Assembly: GCA_021821425.1 (NCBI GenBank)
Contig: JAKACL010000106.1
Location: 1-9,275 of the forward strand
Length of the DNA stretch: 9,275 nt
Direction: 5' to 3'
From: Pseudomonadota bacterium
GTDB lineage: Bacteria > Pseudomonadota > Gammaproteobacteria > Burkholderiales > Thiobacillaceae
Shown here: piece by piece, positions 5,243-9,275 of the stretch
Layout of the letters: each line of letters starts with the position of its first letter
Position numbering within the stretch: position 1 is the first letter of the stretch
Made by a program: the position numbers and the translations under genes
Notes under the pieces: model-generated
What the model was told of the DNA's origin: nothing
The model's database searches: none
What the model saw: only the letters and a program-made list of their open reading frames with translations

Positions 5243-5737
5243 TCAATGGTGTCTGACCCCATTACATTCATTACATTTCATAGACTGGCAATCTGTCGCG
5301 CCCAGGGCTACAAACTCACCTTCGAGTCGCCCTGCAACCTGCCCGCCGAAATGCAATACCGAGGCGACGGCGATTCGAGCCTTGCCCTTGCGCTTGAGCA
5401 TGCGAATAAACTGCCCCCACGCTTCCGCACTTGCAATGGCCGCCTCCGCAGTGAATGTTCCGCCAATTGGCCGTTCATAGGACATTGTGTTTCTTTGGAT
5501 GACCAAGCGACTTGCAATGCCTTCAGCGGTCAGACGAATGTGCAATAGAGACCAAGCCGCCAAAATTGCTATGGCAGACGCGCTCCCACCAAATAGGGTG
5601 TCACGATGATTGATGTTCGGCGCAAGTGGCGCGCTCAGAATCACGCCATCCGGCTGTGCTCGGACTACACCGACTTCCATTGCTTTTGAAAGGGGAATAT
5701 GGTCGTGTAGGTATTTCTCTAGCTCGCTCGGCGACAT
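5243..5737 (-). CDS. YiiD C-terminal-type thioesterase (hotdog fold)
   Basis: A 164-residue protein with the thioesterase domain seen at the C terminus of E. coli YiiD. The key block NINHRDTLFGGSASAIAILA (about residues 42-61) is the hotdog helix region with the conserved His and GGS. It is followed by VIQRNTMSYERPIGGTFTAE and the strand pattern KARIAVASVLHFGGQVAGRLEGEFVAL. Hotdog proteins hydrolyse acyl-CoA or acyl-ACP thioesters; the substrate here is unknown. The ATG at 5737 is chosen because GGAGC sits 8 bases upstream and the protein aligns from there. A longer reading from 5821 merely translates the attC site. The last 14 or so residues (SMKCNECNGVRHH) are encoded by an inserted repeat, so the original stop has been lost. 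It is the last readable cassette, convergent with the small membrane gene. Confidence 0.8.
   Translation of the reverse strand: MSPSELEKYLHDHIPLSKAMEVGVVRAQPDGVILSAPLAPNINHRDTLFGGSASAIAILAAWSLLHIRLTAEGIASRLVIQRNTMSYERPIGGTFTAEAAIASAEAWGQFIRMLKRKGKARIAVASVLHFGGQVAGRLEGEFVALGATDCQSMKCNECNGVRHH
5247..5279 (-). repeat. GGGGTCAG-type repeat at the end of the thioesterase gene
   Basis: On the minus strand it reads ATGTAATGAATGTAATGGGG then TCAGACACC. The direct element ATGTAATGA/ATGTAATGG is followed by the core GGGGTCAG shared with the 14-mer arrays and, loosely, with the 31-bp repeats. It is read through by the thioesterase gene, which finds a TGA just past it. Only one copy of this version is in the window, so calling it a repeat rests on the shared core. 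Confidence 0.5.
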
Positions 5738-5756
5738 ACAGGAGCTCCCTAAAGGG

Positions 5757-5816
5757 GACCAACGTTCAGCATCAGCGGCGACGCGCAGCGCCGTCCGCTG
5801 CATGCTGTTGTTGGGC
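5757..5816 (-). other. attC-like recombination site 1 (between transporter and thioesterase cassettes)
   Basis: Read on the minus strand: a left core GCCCAAC (5816-5810, matches RYYYAAC), an imperfect stem with CAGCAT/CAGCGG facing CCGCTG/ATGCTG, one unpaired base between the two stem blocks, and a right core GTTGGTC (5763-5757, one mismatch to GTTRRRY). Total length is 60 bases. The unpaired base and the paired cores are typical of folded attC sites. The transporter's stop codon lies inside it. Confidence 0.65.
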
Positions 5817-6662
5817 GTCATTCGTATGTTGTTTCTCCAGAATTACCAGCGCGATGCCACCGAGAATGGCAACGGAGGCCAATGCCAGGCGCAAAGTTAT
5901 GGGCTCGCCGAGGAAAGCGATGCCACCCAGGGCCGCAATGACCGGAACACTGAGCTGGACTGTTGCAGCATTCGTGGCTTTCAACGCAGGTAATACTGTA
6001 TACCAAATGGCGTACCCTATTCCGGACGCGACTGCGCCCGACGAAACAGCGTACCAGAATCCCGCGGTATCCACAGAAGCGTCGTTCAACATTGATACGC
6101 TCAATATTGCTGCGATGGGCACAGCGCGCAGGAAATTCCCCGCTGTAACCTTAGTCGGATCGCCCGCACCTTTCCCACGCAAAGAATATATGCCCCATGC
6201 AACTCCGGCGCTCAACATTAATACGGAACCATACAGCGGCGGTGCTGAGAAACCCGGCAGCAACAGACCCACCAGTCCTCCGAGCGCAAGTACAAGACCG
6301 ACAAGTTGCAGTTTCAGCAGCCTTTCCCCAGTCCAAATGCCATAGCCAATCATCGTCGCCTGAACGGCTCCAAAGAGCAGCAGCGCACCGGTTGCTGCGG
6401 GTAAGCTCACGTAGGCAAAAGAGAATCCGGCGGCATATGCAAACAGCGCGAGCGAAGATAGCCAGTTGCCACTACCGGTATATGTGCCGTGCCTCGTCCG
6501 CACGACCAGCCAAAGCATCATCGCACCTGAGATCAATCGAATCGTAGTAAAGCTGGCCGCATCAATACTGGTGTGTTTGAGCGCGATCCGGCAGAGCAGT
6601 GAATTACCTGCAAATGCAATCATGGCCAGAGACGTGAGGAATATTATGCGAGCATATGACAT
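5772..6662 (-). CDS. EamA-family (drug/metabolite transporter superfamily) permease
   Basis: A 296-residue inner-membrane protein with about ten hydrophobic segments arranged as two EamA repeats, the standard size and build of the family. Visible signs are the N-terminal MSYARIIFLTSLAMIAFAGNSLLCRIAL, the TTIRLISGAMML segment after the first loop, the end of repeat one at LVGLVLALGGLVGLLLPG, and the second repeat ending in IAALGGIAFLGEPITLRLAL then ASVAILGGIALVIL. Members export or import small metabolites; the substrate cannot be told. The ATG at 6662 is chosen because the hydrophobic pattern starts there and GGGAAAAG lies upstream; a longer reading to 6857 translates the attC site and the previous cassette. 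The hydrophilic tail DAQQQHAADGAARRR is encoded by attC site 1, as often happens at cassette ends. Confidence 0.88.
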   Translation of the reverse strand: MSYARIIFLTSLAMIAFAGNSLLCRIALKHTSIDAASFTTIRLISGAMMLWLVVRTRHGTYTGSGNWLSSLALFAYAAGFSFAYVSLPAATGALLLFGAVQATMIGYGIWTGERLLKLQLVGLVLALGGLVGLLLPGFSAPPLYGSVLMLSAGVAWGIYSLRGKGAGDPTKVTAGNFLRAVPIAAILSVSMLNDASVDTAGFWYAVSSGAVASGIGYAIWYTVLPALKATNAATVQLSVPVIAALGGIAFLGEPITLRLALASVAILGGIALVILEKQHTNDAQQQHAADGAARRR

Positions 6663-6694
6663 TGCATTCTTTTCCCAAGGCAGAAAACAAGGGC

Positions 6695-6761
6695 GCCCAA
6701 CGATTGAATCCACCGGACCTGCGCGGCTTTTCGCGCAGGTCCGGTGAAATGATTGGTGGGC
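6695..6761 (-). other. attC-like recombination site 2 (upstream of the transporter cassette)
   Basis: Read on the minus strand: left core GCCCACC (6761-6755, one mismatch to RYYYAAC), a perfect 15-bp stem CACCGGACCTGCGCG with CGCGCAGGTCCGGTG around the loop AAAAGC, and right core GTTGGGC (6701-6695, exact GTTRRRY). Its left end shares GAATGACGCCCA with attC site 1. The long perfect stem could alternatively act as a terminator for the preceding fragment, but it has no T-run. Confidence 0.65.
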
Positions 6762-7304
6762 GTCATTCTTCGGGCTGGGCTCGGCTACTTGAGCCCGTAG
6801 TATTTGAGCAACGCTTCTTTGACAACATCCGTGGCAACTGCAACTCCCATCCTCCAAGTGCCAGACGCAGCCTTCTTGAGATTCTCAACGCGCCAGTTTT
6901 CCGGCTCATGTCGCACCCACTCTGCGAGGGGCTGACTCCCGATCCGAGCTGCCAAGAGCCGAAGTCAGAGGAGTATTGGCCAGTTATGAAAAAGAAGACC
7001 GGGGGCGAACATTATGCTCCGCATTCCCACAGCCGAGATACCCTGGCGCGGATTGTCAGATGGCCGGTTTCAGTACATCAACGGACGGTCGACGAACACG
7101 CCATGACCGACAGCCTCGAGGCGAGAGCGGAACTTCACATTCCCCAAAATCACCCGCTGATAAACGGCGATCATTCGCCGAATTCCTTCCACGGGAACAC
7201 ACACTGCGACACGCGTTTAAATCCATGACACTGCGCGGCTAATGCCTGCGACGCCATGTGCCGTAAACAAACCAATCATCCTATCCTCACCAGCAGGCAG
7301 TCCC
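6762..7304. other. 543-bp stretch without a supported intact gene
   Basis: The left part holds the minus-strand cassette fragment 6785-6964. The rest (6965-7304) has open stretches in several frames, but none shows a recognisable domain, consistent codon use or a convincing ribosome site. Two short readings look slightly protein-like: plus strand 7014-7106 (MLRIPTAEIPWRGLSDGRFQ...) and a minus-strand MIAVYQRVILGNVKFRSRLE reading near 7075-7175. They may be relics of mobile-element genes. No clear moxR promoter could be picked out. Confidence 0.5.
6785..6964 (-). pseudogene. C-terminal fragment of an unknown cassette gene
   Basis: The minus strand encodes 59 residues, ending LAEWVRHEPENWRVENLKKA then ASGTWRMGVAVATDVVKEAL and LKYYGLK, with a TAG stop 23 bases before attC site 2. 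The composition is that of a real helical protein. An in-frame TGA lies directly before it at 6965-6967 and there is no convincing start, so the upstream part is missing or replaced. The sharp loss of coding character at about 6965 suggests a recombination joint. I do not recognise the family. Its place just before an attC is what is expected for the preceding cassette of the run. Confidence 0.5.
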
Positions 7305-8225
7305 ATGACCCACCCCCGCATCCAGCCCGCCATCGATCAGGTCTCCCAGATCATTCTCGGCAAGGACCGGCAGATCCGCCTGGCGCTGGCCTGCCTGCTG
7401 GCGCGCGGACATTTGCTGATCGAGGATCTGCCCGGCGTGGGGAAGACGACGCTGGCGCATGTGCTGGCGAAGACGCTCGGGCTCGATTTCCAGCGCATCC
7501 AGTTCACCAGCGACCTGCTGCCGGCGGACATTCTCGGCGTGTCGGTGTACGACCGCGACAGCGCGAGTTTCAAGTTTCACCCCGGCCCGGTGTTCACCCG
7601 AATGATTCTCGCCGACGAGATCAACCGTGCCACACCCAAGGCGCAAAGCGCGCTGCTGGAGGCAATGGAGGAGCACCAGGTGACGGTGGAGGGCGAGACT
7701 CGCCTGCTGCCCGAACCCTTTTTCGTGATCGCGACGCAGAATCCGGCGCATCAGGTGGGCACGTTTCCGCTGCCCGAATCGCAGCTCGACCGCTTTCTGA
7801 TGCGGATCGAGCTCGGCTACCCGGACGCGCAGGCGGAGCGTGCGCTGCTCGCGGGCACCGACCGGCGCGAACTGCTGGCCGGCCTTGCCCCCGCGCTCTC
7901 GCTGCAGGAACTCGAATCGCTGCAGCAGGCGGCGAGCGCAGTGTTCGTATCGGAGGCGCTGCTCGACTACATTCAGGCGCTGCTGGCCTACACCCGCCAC
8001 AGCCCGCGCTACGTCAACGGCCTGTCGCCGCGCGCCGCACTGGCGCTGCTGCATGCGGCGCAGGCGTGGGCGCTGATCGAGGGGCGCGATGCGGTGCTGC
8101 CGGAAGACGTGCAAGCGGTATTGCCGGCGGTGGCCGGGCATCGCCTGCACGGCAGCGGCGAATTCAGCGGCGAGTCTGGGCCGGCGCTGATCGCGCATCT
8201 GCGCGCGGCGGTGCCCATTCCCTGA
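7305..8225 (+). CDS. moxR: MoxR-family AAA+ ATPase
   Basis: A 306-residue cytoplasmic ATPase of the usual MoxR length. Walker A is GVGKTT (residues 44-49), Walker B ILADEINRA (101-109), sensor 1 ATQNP (143-147) and the arginine-finger region ESQLDRF (158-164); the C-terminal lid domain carries SPRYVNGLSPRAALALL. MoxR proteins act as chaperone-like ATPases that help assemble or activate protein complexes, often together with von Willebrand or DUF58 proteins encoded next to them. The ATG at 7305 is preferred over 7242: it has AGGCAG upstream and matches where the family begins. Its stop is one base before the DUF58 start, so the genes are co-transcribed and probably translationally coupled. The specific client is unknown. 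Confidence 0.93.
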   Translation: MTHPRIQPAIDQVSQIILGKDRQIRLALACLLARGHLLIEDLPGVGKTTLAHVLAKTLGLDFQRIQFTSDLLPADILGVSVYDRDSASFKFHPGPVFTRMILADEINRATPKAQSALLEAMEEHQVTVEGETRLLPEPFFVIATQNPAHQVGTFPLPESQLDRFLMRIELGYPDAQAERALLAGTDRRELLAGLAPALSLQELESLQQAASAVFVSEALLDYIQALLAYTRHSPRYVNGLSPRAALALLHAAQAWALIEGRDAVLPEDVQAVLPAVAGHRLHGSGEFSGESGPALIAHLRAAVPIP

Positions 8226-8226
8226 G

Positions 8227-9228
8227 ATGGCGCCCCCTGAGAGAGTGTGGCTGTCGCAGCGCGTGGCGACGTGGGCGACGCATCGTCCATTGCGCGCCAC
8301 GGCATTTCTCAGGCAACTGCTGCGGCCGGCGCCGGACGCCGCGCCGGTCACGCCCACCCAGCGCCGCATCTATGTGCTGCCCACCCGCGCCGGACTGATC
8401 TTCGCGCTGATGCTGTTCGTGATGCTGCTGGGCGCGATCAACTACGCCAACAGCATGGGCTTCGTGCTGACCTTTTTGCTCGGCAGCCTGGCGCTGGTGT
8501 CGATCCTCCACACCTGGCGCAATCTGGCGCGGCTCACGGTCAGCGCCGGCAAGGGCACGGCGGTGTTCGCCGGCCAGGACGCGCGCTTCGAGGTCTGCCT
8601 CGACAACCCGGGCGGCATTGCGCGCCATGCCATCGGTCTGCGCGCAGGCGGGCATGCGGGCGACTTCATCGACGTGCCGCCGCATCAGGTTGCCTGCCTG
8701 GGCTTTGCGCTGCCGGCCGACACGCGCGGCCTGATGAAGGCGCCCAGCTTCACGCTCTTCACCACGTTTCCGCTCGGCCTCTTTCGCGCCTGGACCCACC
8801 TCGATCTGGACATGCACTGCCTGGTGTATCCGCGCCCGGCGCCGGAGGCGATACCGCTGCCGGTTGCGCGCGCCGAGACCGGGGCCGGGCGCAGCCACGG
8901 CGAAGGACACGAGGATTTTGCCGGCCTGCGCACCTGGCACGCCGGCGACTCGCCGCGCCATGTCGCCTGGAAGGCGGTCGCGCGCGAACAGGGCATGCTC
9001 GCCAAACAATTTAGTGGAGAGGCGCAGCAGGACGTGTGGCTGGACTGGGATGCACTCGCCGGACTGGAGACCGAAGCCCGGCTGTCGCGCCTGACGCGCT
9101 GGGTGTTGGATGCCGACGCCGCTGCACAGCGCTGCGGCCTGCGCCTGCCGGGCTGTATCATCGCCCCGGGCATGGGCGATGAACACCACCGCCAGTGCCT
9201 GGAAGCATTGGCGCGCTTCGGCCTATGA
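8227..9228 (+). CDS. DUF58 domain-containing membrane protein
   Basis: A 333-residue protein. Residues 56-73 and 77-94 form two transmembrane helices joined by NYAN, after a basic N-terminal region. The rest is soluble, with the DUF58 signature EDFAGLRTWHAGDSPRHVAW (about 229-248) followed by KAVAREQGMLAKQF. The DUF58 segment belongs to a von Willebrand factor A-like fold. Such proteins are thought to work with the adjacent MoxR ATPase, but the process is not established for this family. The start is one base after the moxR stop without a strong ribosome site, which fits coupling. The TGA overlaps the start of the next gene as ATGA. Length and arrangement are normal. Confidence 0.92.
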   Translation: MAPPERVWLSQRVATWATHRPLRATAFLRQLLRPAPDAAPVTPTQRRIYVLPTRAGLIFALMLFVMLLGAINYANSMGFVLTFLLGSLALVSILHTWRNLARLTVSAGKGTAVFAGQDARFEVCLDNPGGIARHAIGLRAGGHAGDFIDVPPHQVACLGFALPADTRGLMKAPSFTLFTTFPLGLFRAWTHLDLDMHCLVYPRPAPEAIPLPVARAETGAGRSHGEGHEDFAGLRTWHAGDSPRHVAWKAVAREQGMLAKQFSGEAQQDVWLDWDALAGLETEARLSRLTRWVLDADAAAQRCGLRLPGCIIAPGMGDEHHRQCLEALARFGL

Positions 9229-9275
9229 ACAACCTCGTCTGGCTGCTGGCGTCCATCGGTCTCGCCATCGCGCCG
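9225..9275 (+). CDS. Probable transglutaminase-type (TgpA/DUF3488) membrane protein, N-terminal fragment
   Basis: An ATG overlapping the DUF58 stop (ATGA) opens a frame that runs off the window. The 17 visible residues, MNNLVWLLASIGLAIAP, are hydrophobic and end with LAIAP, as expected for the first membrane helix of the transglutaminase-like proteins that normally follow moxR and DUF58 genes. The call rests mainly on gene order; too little sequence is present to see the catalytic domain. Confidence 0.5.
   Translation, partial: MNNLVWLLASIGLAIAP

Larger units (their letters stand above)
5246..6964 (-). mobile_element. Integron-type cassette run without integrase (CALIN-like), minus orientation
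   Basis: Three coding pieces, all on the minus strand, are separated by two attC-like sites (6695-6761 and 5757-5816) in the same orientation: an unknown gene fragment, attC, EamA transporter, attC, YiiD-type thioesterase. Each gene starts a short distance after an attC (33 and 20 bases), and the gene before each attC stops inside it or just before it, as in true cassettes. No tyrosine integrase or attI is visible. The far (left) end has no attC and instead runs into a GGGGTCAG-type repeat, so that side is eroded. Base composition is lower in GC than the flanking genes. Confidence 0.65.

Noticed and set aside
5738..5821. N-terminal extension of the thioesterase from 5821 (MTPNNSMQRTALRVAADAER...)
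   Set aside because: It only translates the attC site; a ribosome site and the domain start support ATG 5737.
5610..6345. Plus-strand frames across the thioesterase and transporter genes
   Set aside because: Both minus-strand genes have clear family motifs; the plus frames are Ser/Arg/Pro-rich shadows without any recognisable domain.
6711..6746. Rho-independent terminator at the 15-bp hairpin
   Set aside because: No T-run follows on either strand, and the hairpin is framed by GCCCACC and GTTGGGC cores, which fits an attC site better.
6656..7242. Plus-strand frames 6656-7228 and 6976-7242
   Set aside because: The longer one runs through the attC site and the cassette fragment; neither has a recognisable domain or a good ribosome site.
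8164..9189. 341-codon minus-strand frame opposite the DUF58 gene
   Set aside because: The plus-strand gene has the DUF58 signature, membrane helices and operon spacing; the opposite frame is compositionally biased.

Overview
The window is high-GC DNA (by eye about 60-65% G+C in the housekeeping parts) with proteobacterial gene content. It most resembles a betaproteobacterium. The pyruvate dehydrogenase genes use a separate E1-beta gene, and moxR-DUF58-transglutaminase order is common in that class, but I cannot name a genus from the sequence alone.

Layout. (1) Bases 1-625: the 3' two thirds of the pyruvate dehydrogenase E1-beta gene. (2) 625-1055: a small gene for a four-helix-bundle (23S rRNA intervening-sequence/S23-like) protein. 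It is enclosed by inverted arrays, each of two tandem 14-mers, and wedged between pdhB and the next pdh gene. (3) 1056-4085: one large gene fusing the whole E2 (two lipoyl domains, subunit-binding domain, acyltransferase) to a complete E3 (dihydrolipoyl dehydrogenase). A third copy of the 14-mer array lies in frame inside the E2-E3 linker. (4) 4086-4621: a terminator, then a hicBA toxin-antitoxin pair whose toxin gene carries a one-base frameshift. (5) 4688-4874: two 31-bp direct repeats around a second, silent copy of the last 11 codons plus terminator of the E2-E3 gene. This looks like a scar of an insertion or recombination at the 3' end of that gene. (6) 4908-5204: a small membrane protein of unknown role. 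(7) 5246-6964, minus strand: an integron-like cassette run with two attC-like sites. It holds a fragment of an unknown gene, an EamA-family transporter and a YiiD-type hotdog thioesterase. No integrase is visible. (8) 6965-7304: no supported gene. (9) 7305-9275: moxR ATPase, a DUF58 protein and the start of a probable transglutaminase membrane protein, tightly coupled in one operon.

How it fits together. pdhB and the E2-E3 fusion supply most of the pyruvate dehydrogenase complex, with E1-alpha presumably just upstream. The moxR-DUF58-transglutaminase block is a separate conserved operon. Between the two lies an accessory zone of small mobile or horizontally moved pieces: repeats, a toxin-antitoxin pair and cassettes. 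Short repeats sharing a GGGGTCAG-like core occur at six places across the first 5.3 kb. The most unusual points are the four-helix-bundle gene boxed by repeats that recur inside the E2-E3 linker, the duplicated 3' end of the E2-E3 gene, and the orphan attC cassette run.
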